A program made the translations under genes and the position numbers. The notes under the pieces are model-generated. The model did no database searches. It had not been told where the DNA came from and saw nothing but the letters and a program-made list of their open reading frames with translations. A stretch of 64,000 nucleotides of DNA from Rhodovulum imhoffii (lineage in GTDB: Bacteria; Pseudomonadota; Alphaproteobacteria; Rhodobacterales; Rhodobacteraceae): NCBI RefSeq assembly GCF_003046545.1, contig NZ_QAAA01000007.1, positions 62,001 through 126,000 on the forward strand, read 5' to 3'. Of this stretch, positions 19,693 to 27,843 are shown in pieces. Every line of letters starts with the position of its first letter. Positions within the stretch are counted from its first letter, which is position 1.

Positions 19693-20686
19693 CGTCGTAC
19701 ACCACTTCCAGCGACTTCTTCGGCGCGTAGTTCTTACCCCGCATATCGGCATCCGTAGCCGGTTCGAGTTCGAAATCCGCGCCGGTTTCATCGGCGCTGA
19801 ACAGCCCCAGAAGCCCGTCCTGATCCAGTGGCCGGGGGCGCACCGGCGGCGCATCGGCCACGGCTTCGGCCAGCCCGGCGAACAGATCCCCCCACGGGCC
19901 TTCGTTTGTGCCGACGATCTGGTAGGCCGCAGACTTGCGGCGCAGATCCTCATCCTGGGGAATGGCGGCCAGAACGGGAATGTCCACGGCCCTGGCAAAA
20001 GCCTGCGCCTGCCCGGTGCCGTCATCCTTGTTGATGACCAGCCCCGCGACACCCACGTTGCCACCCAGCTTGCGGAAATACTCCACTGCCGAACACACGT
20101 TATTGGCAACATAAAGCGACTGCAGGTCGTTCGAACCGACCAGGATCACCTTCTGCGCCATGTCCCGTGCGATGGGCAGGCCGAAGCCGCCGCACACCAC
20201 GTCGCCCAGGAAGTCCAGCAACACATAGTCGAAATCCCAATCGTGAAAGCCCAGCTTCTCCAGCAGTTCGAAACCGTGGATGATGCCACGCCCGCCACAG
20301 CCGCGCCCGACCTCCGGGCCGCCCAGCTCCATCGCGAAGACGCCATTGCGCTTGAAACAGACATCGCTGACGGTCACCTCCTCACCGGCCAGCTTCCTGG
20401 CGGTCGAGGTCTCAATGATTGTCGGGCAAGCCTTGCCCCCGAACAAAAGGCTGGTGGTATCGGATTTCGGGTCGCACCCGATCAGCAGCACCCGCTTGCC
20501 CTGCTCCGCCATCATATGGCTGAGATTGGCCAGCGTGAAAGACTTTCCGATGCCGCCCTTGCCGTAAATCGCGATAATCTGGGTTTTGCTGGTCGGCTCG
20601 GCCACGGGAATCTCCTCAAGCGGCGCGTTGGCCTCATCTCGCAGACGCTGGTCGAAATCTTTGAGGTCAGGCGTATCAAGCGTCAT
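19685..20686 (-). CDS. bchX: Chlorophyllide a reductase iron protein subunit X
   Basis: BchX is the NifH-like ATP-dependent 4Fe-4S reductase component of chlorophyllide a oxidoreductase. The 333-aa protein has a P-loop at residues 42-50 (GKGGIGKSF), ligand cysteines at C130 (GRGCGG) and C165 (DVVCGGF), and the BchX-type N-terminal extension of about 35 residues. Its ATG lies within bchC (11-nt overlap). The longer N-terminus and GKSF ending separate it from BchL at 2932-3828. Confidence 0.97.
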   Translation of the reverse strand: MTLDTPDLKDFDQRLRDEANAPLEEIPVAEPTSKTQIIAIYGKGGIGKSFTLANLSHMMAEQGKRVLLIGCDPKSDTTSLLFGGKACPTIIETSTARKLAGEEVTVSDVCFKRNGVFAMELGGPEVGRGCGGRGIIHGFELLEKLGFHDWDFDYVLLDFLGDVVCGGFGLPIARDMAQKVILVGSNDLQSLYVANNVCSAVEYFRKLGGNVGVAGLVINKDDGTGQAQAFARAVDIPVLAAIPQDEDLRRKSAAYQIVGTNEGPWGDLFAGLAEAVADAPPVRPRPLDQDGLLGLFSADETGADFELEPATDADMRGKNYAPKKSLEVVYDDV

Positions 20687-21623
20687 GGGAAGCTCCCCAG
20701 TTCAGGATCATTTTCAGACAGGCAGGGTCATTGAAGGCCGTCTCATACGCGACAGACGCGTCATCGGCGGCCACGCTGTGGGTAATCAGCCCCGACAGCG
20801 ACAACGCCCCGGCCTCCACAAGCGTGCGTGTGGCGATCAGGTCATCACGATCCCACTCCGCCGCAATGCGCAAACGTGCCTCCTTCATGAAGGCGGGCGG
20901 AAAGGCGAACGAAAGCGGCTGAGTGTAAAACCCGGCCAGCACAACCTCCCCCCCCCTGGCGATACGGGTGATCAGGCTGTCGAGCAGGCTGCCCACCCCC
21001 GAGGCATCGTAAATCGTACGGTAATCCTTGCGCGGGTCATTGTCGGGGTGAAGCACCTCATAGTCCCGCGCCCCGGCGACACGGTCGGGGTTGATTTCCC
21101 ACACGGTTGGCGCAGGCGCACCGGCGGCAAGGGTCAGCCGCGCCAGAAGGCGACCCAGAACACCGTGCCCGACGATAAGCTCCGGCATTTCCTTGTTGAT
21201 CCCGGCCAGCGCATGGCGTGCCGTCGCCGCCAGCGCCAAAAGCGCCCCTTCCGGCCCCAGACCGGCATCGATTCGGGTAACGCGATCCGCCGCGGTCACC
21301 ACCCTGCGGGCAGACCCGCCAAATAACCCGCGCGCTTCCTGGTAACAGTTGGCACCGGGAACGAAGACCCACTCTCCGGGCCTGAAATTCGTGTCCGCCC
21401 CGGCCTCGACCACTTCGCCCGCCGCCTCGTAGCCGGGCACCAGCGGGTAGCCCATACCCGGAAAGGGCGGCATTCGGCCCGTGTAAAACAGTTTCTCGGT
21501 CCCGGTGGAAATTCCCGAATGGGAAATCTCGACCACAAGATCCCCCGGCCCCGGCTCGCTCAGGGTCAGCCGGCCCAGCTCCAGTTCCTTTGGCCCGCGT
21601 AGAATGACCGCCGTGGTCTGCAT
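20676..21623 (-). CDS. bchC: Bacteriochlorophyllide a dehydrogenase BchC
   Basis: BchC oxidises the C3 hydroxyethyl group of the bacteriochlorophyllide precursor to acetyl. The 315-aa protein is a medium-chain dehydrogenase-like protein with the [35 protein letters not shown] region (about residues 38-72), typical of BchC. It heads the bchC-bchX-ORF-bchY-bchZ-puf transcription unit and is preceded by a PpsR-controlled promoter with two operators. Confidence 0.96.
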   Translation of the reverse strand: MQTTAVILRGPKELELGRLTLSEPGPGDLVVEISHSGISTGTEKLFYTGRMPPFPGMGYPLVPGYEAAGEVVEAGADTNFRPGEWVFVPGANCYQEARGLFGGSARRVVTAADRVTRIDAGLGPEGALLALAATARHALAGINKEMPELIVGHGVLGRLLARLTLAAGAPAPTVWEINPDRVAGARDYEVLHPDNDPRKDYRTIYDASGVGSLLDSLITRIARGGEVVLAGFYTQPLSFAFPPAFMKEARLRIAAEWDRDDLIATRTLVEAGALSLSGLITHSVAADDASVAYETAFNDPACLKMILNWGASHDA

Positions 21624-21698
21624 CCGGTATCCCCCAGAATTTCCGATTGCGTCTTTGAACGAGACTCACCCGCACGGGTGCAGAGGTGATAAACTTTT

Positions 21699-21742
21699 TG
21701 TCAGTCTAGTCTGACAGTCAAAAGTGTCAACTTGTTTAGACA
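21699..21742 (-). promoter_or_regulatory. bchC promoter with tandem PpsR/CrtJ operators
   Basis: Two TGT-N12-ACA palindromes lie at 21699-21716 (TGTCA-N8-TGACA, a perfect match) and 21725-21742, separated by 8 bp. On the minus strand a consensus -35 TTGACA (21730-21725) and a -10-like TAGACT (21708-21703) with a 16-nt spacer lie inside the two operators. PpsR/CrtJ is known to bind such pairs and repress bchC in oxygen; the arrangement here implies the same. The second operator runs into the crtF stop region. Confidence 0.9.
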
Positions 21743-22887
21743 GATTCAGTGTCAGGTTTTGCCGGCTTGCGCGCCGTCACGACAGAGGCGATGAACGGGC
21801 GCGGAGCGTGCGGAACCTCGATCTCCGCGAACCCGGCTTCGGCCAGAAGCGCGGAGATCTGCGCGGCAGAGCGTGCCCGCCCGGTTTGCATCGCCATGCA
21901 GTAAAAGGCGAAATAGACATCCCCCGCCAGACAAGGGGCGTCCCCCCCCGTCATCGGCTCCGATACGATCAGTCGCCCCCCCGGGGGCAGTGCCGCGAAG
22001 ACCTTGGCCAAAAGTGCCCGCACCGTGTCATCGGCATGGTCATAAAGCACCCGCACCAACGACACCGCATCCGCACCCCGCGGCAGAGGGTCGTCCCGGA
22101 ACGACCCTGGCACAAGCGTGGCGCGTGCAGCCATGCCAGCCCGTTCAAACCGCGCCTGCGCGGCAGGAACGACGGCGGGCAGATCGAAGAGAGTCGTCTT
22201 CAGGTCGGGATATGCCGCCCCGACCGCCGCAAGAAATGCGCCTGTCCCGCCACCGATATCCAGAAGATGCCCGACACCGTCGAATCGCACCATGCGCAGG
22301 GTGTCCTCGGCGACCAGGGCCTGACTCTCGGACATCAGGCGGGAGTACCGGTCCGCCACGGCGGGGTCATCGGCACTTCCGGCCCCGAAAACATATGGCC
22401 AGAAGCCGGCAAGCTCCGTTTCCCGCGCCCCGCGCAGAAGGGCGACCGGGTCGGACATGTCGCGATAGAACACCTCGTGATGGAGAATCATCTCCGTCAG
22501 GCCCGGCACCCCCAACAGCGCCGCCCCGAGCGGCGCAAGCTGATATCCCCCCCGCACCCGTTCGAACAGGCCCAGCGCCGTGACCGCGTGGCACAACAGC
22601 TCCATCCGGTCGGGCGTCATCCCGACCGCGGCGGCCAGTTCGGAAGCGGGCCGGGGCGCATCGCGGGTGGCGGCAAGCAGATCAAGCTCCACCACCGCGA
22701 ACAGCACCTGTGACTGGACAAACCCGGAGACAAGACCGAAAAGCCGCTCCCCATCCCGGCGCACCCTGCCACGGGTCAGGGGATTCCGGCTCGCCCAGGA
22801 CTGGAATGCGGGCGAGCCCAGCTTGCGGTTACGCCAGCGCCGCCAGCCAAACCGCGGCACGGGGGCAGGAACGGCCGCATCGGTCAT
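21736..22887 (-). CDS. crtF: Demethylspheroidene O-methyltransferase CrtF
   Basis: CrtF methylates the C1 hydroxyl of demethylspheroidene using S-adenosylmethionine, a late step of spheroidene synthesis. The 383-aa protein has an N-terminal winged-helix dimerisation part with GLVSGFVQSQVLFAVVELDLL (about residues 51-71) and a SAM-binding motif LLDIGGGTGAFLAAVG (about residues 189-204). Its ATG overlaps the crtE stop (ATGA). The 3' end overlaps one PpsR operator of the bchC promoter. Confidence 0.94.
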   Translation of the reverse strand: MTDAAVPAPVPRFGWRRWRNRKLGSPAFQSWASRNPLTRGRVRRDGERLFGLVSGFVQSQVLFAVVELDLLAATRDAPRPASELAAAVGMTPDRMELLCHAVTALGLFERVRGGYQLAPLGAALLGVPGLTEMILHHEVFYRDMSDPVALLRGARETELAGFWPYVFGAGSADDPAVADRYSRLMSESQALVAEDTLRMVRFDGVGHLLDIGGGTGAFLAAVGAAYPDLKTTLFDLPAVVPAAQARFERAGMAARATLVPGSFRDDPLPRGADAVSLVRVLYDHADDTVRALLAKVFAALPPGGRLIVSEPMTGGDAPCLAGDVYFAFYCMAMQTGRARSAAQISALLAEAGFAEIEVPHAPRPFIASVVTARKPAKPDTESV

Positions 22888-23744
22888 CCGGGGACCCGTT
22901 CCGGGACCAGACGTTCTGCCTGTTTACGGACCATCTGCGCCAGTGCGGCCTCACCGGGGCAGGCCGGGATCGAAGCGATCGCCCCGGACAGGATGTCCTT
23001 GAGGCGCAGAACCGCCCCCTCCACGCCAAGCTCCGAAACCGCGTTCGGGCGCAGGTTGATCACATCCTGACCGGCGGGCTTGCCGAGCGTCTCACTGTCG
23101 CAAAGGGCATCCTTTAGATCGTCGGCCACCTGAAAGGCTTCTCCGATACGGGCGCCCAGTTCTTCCCACGGCCCGGCTTCCTGCCCGGCGACCGCTGCGC
23201 CCATCTGGGTCGCCGCTATGAACAATGCCCCGGTCTTGGCCCGGTGGTAGGCAGACAGATCCACGGCCTCTTCGCTTTCCCAGCCCTGCCCGGCGCAAAT
23301 GCCATAGGGGGAGCCCGTGCGCTTCCCGAGGATGCGGATCAGTTCCAGCGCACGCTCCGGCGCCAGATAGGCCTTGAGCGCGAGACTCTCGAACCCCATC
23401 ACGATCAGGCTGTCACCGGCCAACAGGGCCAGCGGCTCACTGTAGGCCTTGTGGATCGTGGGCTTGCCGCGGCGAATATCGGCGTTGTCGAAACACGGCA
23501 TGTCATCATGCACGAGGCTGGCACAGTGAATCAGTTCCAGCGCAGCGGCGGCGGTATCGGTCAGTTCCGGGATATCATCCCCGCAGGCCAGCGCGACCCC
23601 CATGCACAGGGTGGGGCGTATGCGCGCACCCCCCGGCGTGACCGCATACTCCAGCGCCGAGGCCAGCCGCGGCGGGGCCGTATCCCCCTGCCCATGACGA
23701 ATGGCATGATGGATGGCCGCTTCGATTCGCGCCGGGATATCCAT
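22884..23744 (-). CDS. crtE: Geranylgeranyl diphosphate synthase CrtE
   Basis: CrtE makes the C20 diphosphate used for phytoene and for the bacteriochlorophyll tail. The 286-aa protein has the first Asp-rich motif DDMPCFDNAD (about residues 81-90) and the second DDLKD region (about 222-226), as in bacterial trans-prenyl synthases. The frame stays open far upstream through the antisense of crtD, but the ATG at 23744 with AGGAGAA just before it and the normal family length fix the start. It faces crtD across a PpsR-controlled divergent promoter. Confidence 0.95.
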   Translation of the reverse strand: MDIPARIEAAIHHAIRHGQGDTAPPRLASALEYAVTPGGARIRPTLCMGVALACGDDIPELTDTAAAALELIHCASLVHDDMPCFDNADIRRGKPTIHKAYSEPLALLAGDSLIVMGFESLALKAYLAPERALELIRILGKRTGSPYGICAGQGWESEEAVDLSAYHRAKTGALFIAATQMGAAVAGQEAGPWEELGARIGEAFQVADDLKDALCDSETLGKPAGQDVINLRPNAVSELGVEGAVLRLKDILSGAIASIPACPGEAALAQMVRKQAERLVPERVPG

Positions 23745-23777
23745 CCGGGTTCTCCTGTTCTTAACGGTCCCGCAAAG

Positions 23778-23830
23778 TGTCAGGTTCACGAGACATTTTA
23801 GATTGTAAATCAGAATGGACAGTCTATTTT
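23778..23830. promoter_or_regulatory. Divergent crtE/crtD promoter with tandem PpsR operators
   Basis: Two TGT-N12-ACA sites lie at 23778-23795 and 23804-23821, 8 bp apart. For crtD (+) a -35-like TTGTAA (23803-23808) and TATTTT (23825-23830) are 16 nt apart. For crtE (-) a good -10 TAAAAT reads from 23800 to 23795. Both promoters are covered by the operators, implying joint aerobic repression. Confidence 0.87.
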
Positions 23831-23858
23831 CCCAAGTCAACAATCCTTGAGGCACCAC

Positions 23859-25394
23859 ATGGCCACAGCGGCAGAGAAGGTCATCGTCATAGGGGCCGGG
23901 ATGGGCGGGCTTTCCGCCGCCATCCGGCTGGCCCATGCCGGGCTGGACGTCACCGTCGTGGACCGCGCGCCCGGTCCCGGCGGCAAGATGCGCACAGTCC
24001 AAAGCATCGCCGGCCCTGTCGACGCCGGCCCGACGGTAATGACAATGCGCCCGGTCTTCGAACAGCTTTTCGAGAGTACCGGCACCCGGATGACGGATTA
24101 CATCACCCTGAACCGGCAGGACGTATTGGCCCGGCACTGGTGGCCCGATGGATCCAGCCTCGATCTCTTTGCCGACCGGGACGCCAGCCGGGACGCCATC
24201 GGCCGCCTGGCCGGGGCGCAGGCGGCGGCGGAATTCTCCGCCTTCTGCAACCGGGCAGAGCGGCTGTTCCACGCTTTCGACGCCCCGATGATGCGCGCCG
24301 CCGAGCCCCGCCTGGCCGGGTTGGCGGCCCATGTCCTGCGCAACCCGGACCTGATTCCGGCAATGGCTCCACTGAAAACGCTGGCCAGCAGCCTCGAATT
24401 CGGCTTCTCCGATCCGCGCCTGCGGCAGTTGTTCGGGCGCTACGCGACCTATGTCGGCGGTTCGCCGTTTCTCACACCCGCCGTTCTTGCGCTTGTCTGG
24501 CATGCGGAAGAACAGGGCGTCTGGCAGGTTGAAGGCGGCATGCACGCGCTGGCGCAAGCTCTGAAGAAACTCGCCACCGACAAGGGGGCAAGCTTCCTTT
24601 TCAACAGGACCGCCACGCGGATCGAGATTCAGAACGGCGCGGCGGCGGCAGTGCACCTGTCCGACGGGGGGCGCCTTCCCGCCGGGCGCGTGGTGTTCAA
24701 CGGGGATCCCGCTGCGCTGTCCGCCGGGTTGCTCGGGGATCGCCTGCGCACCACCCTGCCCGCCGCAGCCACGCAACCGCGCAGCCTGTCGGCCTATGTA
24801 TGGAGCTTTGCCGCCACGCCGCAAGGTCCGGACATGGTGCACCACAACGTGTTCTTCGCCGCCGACCCGCGCCAGGAGTTCGGCCCGATCGCCAAGGGCC
24901 ACATGCCCCAGGATCCGACCCTTTACATCTGCGCCCAGGACCGGGGGACCGGACGCGCCCCGCACGGCACGGAGAGATTCGAGATCATCATGAACGGCCC
25001 TCCGGTCAACGGGACCGCCGCCGCGACCCAAAAGGAGATGGAAACGTGCCGGATTCGCACTTTCGAGACGCTGGCCCAGTTCGGCCTGACCTTCACCCCC
25101 AGGCCAGACGTGACGGCACTGACGACGCCGGAGCAGTTCGCCCGCCTGTTTCCGGCATCGCAAGGTTCCCTCTACGGGCGCAGCCCGCACGGAATGCTGG
25201 CGGCCTTTCGGCGCCCGACGGCACGCACCACGATGACAGGGGTCTACCTGGCGGGGGGCGGGGCGCATCCGGGCGCGGGCATCCCCATGGCAACCCTCTC
25301 CGGCAAGCACGCGGCCGAGGCGATCTTGACGGACCTTGCTTCGCCCTCGATGTCCCCGCAAACGGCTATGCATGGTGGTACATCGACGGCATAA
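23859..25394 (+). CDS. crtD: Hydroxyneurosporene (methoxyneurosporene) desaturase CrtD
   Basis: CrtD introduces the C3,4 double bond of the acyclic carotenoid end group. The 511-aa flavoprotein has the Rossmann motif VIGAGMGGLSAA (about residues 9-20) and the C-terminal GVYLAGGGAHPGAGIPMA signature of the CrtI/CrtD desaturase family. The ATG at 23859 is chosen over an upstream TTG for its GAGG site. The stop is TAA at 25392-25394; the crtC frame runs well into this gene's end. Confidence 0.94.
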   Translation: MATAAEKVIVIGAGMGGLSAAIRLAHAGLDVTVVDRAPGPGGKMRTVQSIAGPVDAGPTVMTMRPVFEQLFESTGTRMTDYITLNRQDVLARHWWPDGSSLDLFADRDASRDAIGRLAGAQAAAEFSAFCNRAERLFHAFDAPMMRAAEPRLAGLAAHVLRNPDLIPAMAPLKTLASSLEFGFSDPRLRQLFGRYATYVGGSPFLTPAVLALVWHAEEQGVWQVEGGMHALAQALKKLATDKGASFLFNRTATRIEIQNGAAAAVHLSDGGRLPAGRVVFNGDPAALSAGLLGDRLRTTLPAAATQPRSLSAYVWSFAATPQGPDMVHHNVFFAADPRQEFGPIAKGHMPQDPTLYICAQDRGTGRAPHGTERFEIIMNGPPVNGTAAATQKEMETCRIRTFETLAQFGLTFTPRPDVTALTTPEQFARLFPASQGSLYGRSPHGMLAAFRRPTARTTMTGVYLAGGGAHPGAGIPMATLSGKHAAEAILTDLASPSMSPQTAMHGGTSTA

Positions 25395-26266
25395 GCCACG
25401 ATGGCGAACGGTCGATCTCCATCATTGCCTTCATCGGTTCGGTGTTTTCACCATGGTATCGCTGGTCGGGGCGGAAAAACCCCGAGGATCACGTCTGTAT
25501 CAATGTCGCCACCTACGGCAAGGGCGGCCGCTGGACGATGACGGACCGCGGGCAGGCCGCCCTGCGCCAAAGCCGCGAGACCTTCGAGGTCGGCCCCTCC
25601 AAATTGACCTGGACCGGGCAGGATCTGCACGTGGACATAGATGAGCTCGCCTGGCCACGCATGCATCGGCTGAAGGGCCGGATCACCGTGCACCCCACCG
25701 CGATAACCGATGTCGAACTGCCGCTGAAAGCCGATGGCAGCCATGTCTGGCGGCCTTTCGCCCCCAGTGCCGACATTACCGTGGACCTGAACCAGCCCGG
25801 CTGGCAGTGGGCCGGCCACGGGTATTTCGACGCGAATTTCGGAACTGCCGCGCTGGAAGATGATTTCAGATACTGGACATGGGCGCGCTTTCCTTCAGGC
25901 GATAACGGCGCCTACTGCTTTTACGACGCGGACCTGCGCGACGGCTCCGAACTGGCCGTGGGCATGAAATTCCATGAAGACGGGCGGGTCGACATGCTTG
26001 AGGACCTGCCTCCCCGGCAGCGGATGCGCCGGTCGCTCTGGACGGTCCGGCGCGAGATGCGCTCAGATGCCGGGTTCCGTCCCTATCAGGATCACGGGAT
26101 GCTGGATGCGCCCTTCTACTGCCGCTCGGCGGTAAAAACCCGGATCCACGGCGAGGAAACGCTTGGCGTACACGAGGCGCTGGATCTTGACCGCTTCGCG
26201 ACGAAACTGATCAAGCCCATGCTTGCCTGCCGCGTCCCGCGCCGGGCCGGCTGGAAATTCGGATAG
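25391..26266 (+). CDS. crtC: Hydroxyneurosporene synthase CrtC (start uncertain, no canonical codon)
   Basis: CrtC hydrates the C1,2 double bond of neurosporene or lycopene. Family blocks are clear: IIAFIGSVFSPWYRWSGR, then GPSKLTW, WRPFAPSADITV, GHGYFDANFG and ALEDDFRYWTWARF. No ATG, GTG or TTG exists in frame from 25202 until a GTG at 25442, which would cut into the conserved IGSVFSP block. I place the start at ATA (25391), which overlaps the crtD stop as ATAA where a relative would plausibly have ATGA, giving 291 aa. Starting at ATC 25421 would give 281 aa. Residues resembling other CrtC N-termini (VPANGYAWWYIDG) precede 25391, so the true start may be further upstream. Confidence 0.85.
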   Translation: MSHDGERSISIIAFIGSVFSPWYRWSGRKNPEDHVCINVATYGKGGRWTMTDRGQAALRQSRETFEVGPSKLTWTGQDLHVDIDELAWPRMHRLKGRITVHPTAITDVELPLKADGSHVWRPFAPSADITVDLNQPGWQWAGHGYFDANFGTAALEDDFRYWTWARFPSGDNGAYCFYDADLRDGSELAVGMKFHEDGRVDMLEDLPPRQRMRRSLWTVRREMRSDAGFRPYQDHGMLDAPFYCRSAVKTRIHGEETLGVHEALDLDRFATKLIKPMLACRVPRRAGWKFG

Positions 26267-26269
26267 GGA

Positions 26270-26287
26270 GGCGGCCTTCAGGCCGCC
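26270..26287. terminator. Hairpin between convergent crtC and tspO
   Basis: A perfect 7-bp GC stem (26270-26276 with 26281-26287, loop TTCA) covers the tspO stop codon and begins 4 nt after the crtC stop. No T run is present, so termination strength is uncertain. Confidence 0.5.
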
Positions 26288-26766
26288 ATTTCCTGTGCGA
26301 AGGGGTTCCTGCGCCAGACCGAGAAGTTGAGTGCGAAGGCATAGCTCGTCCAGACGACATAGGGCGCCACGATCAGGCCGGCAACAGGGTCCGCCTGCCA
26401 GAAAAGCACCACCATCGCCAGAACCGACAGCCACATCCCGCACAACACCACCAGGGCCGCACCCAGACGCCGCAGCCCGAAGAAGACCGGCGACCACAGC
26501 GTGTTGAAGGCAATCTGTAAACCCCAGACGGCCAGGGCATATGCCATGGCCGGCGCGCCGCTGATGGCAACCCGCGTGGCGGCGAAGGCCATCCCCAGAT
26601 AAAGCGCCGTCCACGCCAGCGGGAACAACCAGTTGGGCGGTGTCCAGACCGGCTTGTCCAGCCGTTCATACCAGGAGCCGGGCGAAAAGAACGCGCCGGT
26701 CGCCCCCGCCGCGCCCGTGGTCAGGAGAAAGATCGAAAAGAGAAGCCAGTCAAATTGCATATCCAT
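26278..26766 (-). CDS. tspO: TspO/MBR family tryptophan-rich sensory protein
   Basis: TspO (CrtK in older Rhodobacter papers) is an outer-membrane or envelope five-helix protein that binds porphyrins and dampens photosynthesis gene expression in response to oxygen in R. sphaeroides. The 162-aa protein has five hydrophobic segments and the motifs SPGSWYERLDKPVWTPPNWLFP (about residues 28-49) and FNTLWSPVFFGLRR. It follows crtB closely (its ATG lies 5 nt after the crtB stop), the standard crtI-crtB-tspO order. Confidence 0.94.
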   Translation of the reverse strand: MDMQFDWLLFSIFLLTTGAAGATGAFFSPGSWYERLDKPVWTPPNWLFPLAWTALYLGMAFAATRVAISGAPAMAYALAVWGLQIAFNTLWSPVFFGLRRLGAALVVLCGMWLSVLAMVVLFWQADPVAGLIVAPYVVWTSYAFALNFSVWRRNPFAQEMAA

Positions 26767-26771
26767 GAGGG

Positions 26772-27842
26772 TCAGATAGCGCGTCTTTGCAGCGGCTCAA
26801 ATGCGTCACGACGCTGCGCCCACCGGCGGGCTTCACGTTCGCGGGCCTCAAGCGTCGCCAAAGCGGCGATCACGGATCCGGCGCGGCCTTCGCCCCATGG
26901 GTTTTCGTCCGGCTTGCGGTCGGCGGCGGCCTCAACCAGGAATGCGACCTCGGGCAGCGGTTTTGCATAAAGAACCGCGGAACGGGGCATCACCGTACTC
27001 AGCGCCGCCTGCGCGGAAGACATCCCGAGCCACCAGAGTTTCTGGGCCGTGCTGGTGTGTGCCCGGCGGTTGATGCTATCGTATTTTCCACGCGCTATCT
27101 CTCCGGCAATACCGGCGTAGATGTGGCGCGCGGCAAACATGCCGGGGCGGCAGGTCAGCGGCAGTTCAGGAAGGCCGGTCTCAGCCCGAAAGTAAAGCCG
27201 CCGCGCATCGGCCACCATGCGCTTGACAAGACGGCAGAGCTCCGGTGTCGGCCGCGGATCGTCAAAGAACCGCTCCAGCACGATCCCCGCCTCATCCAGC
27301 CACGCCAGCGGCAGGTAGATGCGCCGGGCCCGGGCGTCTTCGCCGACGTCGCGGGCGATATTGGTCAGTTGCATCGCCACCCCCATATCGCAGGCCCGGG
27401 CCAGCGCATGCGGGCAACGCACACGCATCAACACGCACATCATCGCCCCCACCGTGGACGCCACCCGCGCCGAATAGGCGTAAACGTCCGAGAGCGTGGC
27501 ATGGCGGCGCTCCATCGCGTCCCATGCGAGCCCTTCCAGCAGAGCCTCGGGCAGGGTACGGGGCATATCGAATTCCTCCACCACTGCGGCGAAGGCCCGG
27601 TCAGCCGGAGCGTTCAGCGGCGTGCCGCTGTAGACCTTGTCCAGACGGTCGCCCAGCGACAACACGGCGGCACGCTTTTCGGTGTTCAGATCCACCGCAT
27701 CATCCGCCAGCCGGCAAAAGGCATAAAGCGCCAGGGCCGGGTTGCGAACCTTGTCCGGCAGCAACCGGGAGGCCGCATGAAACGACAGCGACCCGGTGCG
27801 AATCGCTTCCTCACAATGGGCAAGGTCTGCGGGGTGAATCAT
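26772..27842 (-). CDS. crtB: Phytoene synthase CrtB
   Basis: CrtB condenses two geranylgeranyl diphosphates to phytoene, the first dedicated carotenoid step. The 356-aa protein has the two Asp-rich motifs, DDAVD (about residues 47-51) and DVGEDARARRIYLP (about residues 165-178), and the AMQLTNIARD helix. It starts one base after the crtI stop (TGA-C-ATG), so translation is coupled to crtI. Confidence 0.95.
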   Translation of the reverse strand: MIHPADLAHCEEAIRTGSLSFHAASRLLPDKVRNPALALYAFCRLADDAVDLNTEKRAAVLSLGDRLDKVYSGTPLNAPADRAFAAVVEEFDMPRTLPEALLEGLAWDAMERRHATLSDVYAYSARVASTVGAMMCVLMRVRCPHALARACDMGVAMQLTNIARDVGEDARARRIYLPLAWLDEAGIVLERFFDDPRPTPELCRLVKRMVADARRLYFRAETGLPELPLTCRPGMFAARHIYAGIAGEIARGKYDSINRRAHTSTAQKLWWLGMSSAQAALSTVMPRSAVLYAKPLPEVAFLVEAAADRKPDENPWGEGRAGSVIAALATLEAREREARRWAQRRDAFEPLQRRAI

Positions 27843-27843
27843 G

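Noticed and set aside
18074-20734. 886-codon open frame antisense to bchX/bchY/bchZ junctions
   Set aside because: It lies wholly opposite strongly conserved bch genes, has no recognisable domains and Arg/Gly/His/Pro-rich composition typical of antisense frames in high-GC DNA.
23745-25373. Upstream extension of the crtE frame giving an 829-aa protein
   Set aside because: It is antisense to crtD; family length and the ribosome site fix the crtE start at 23744.
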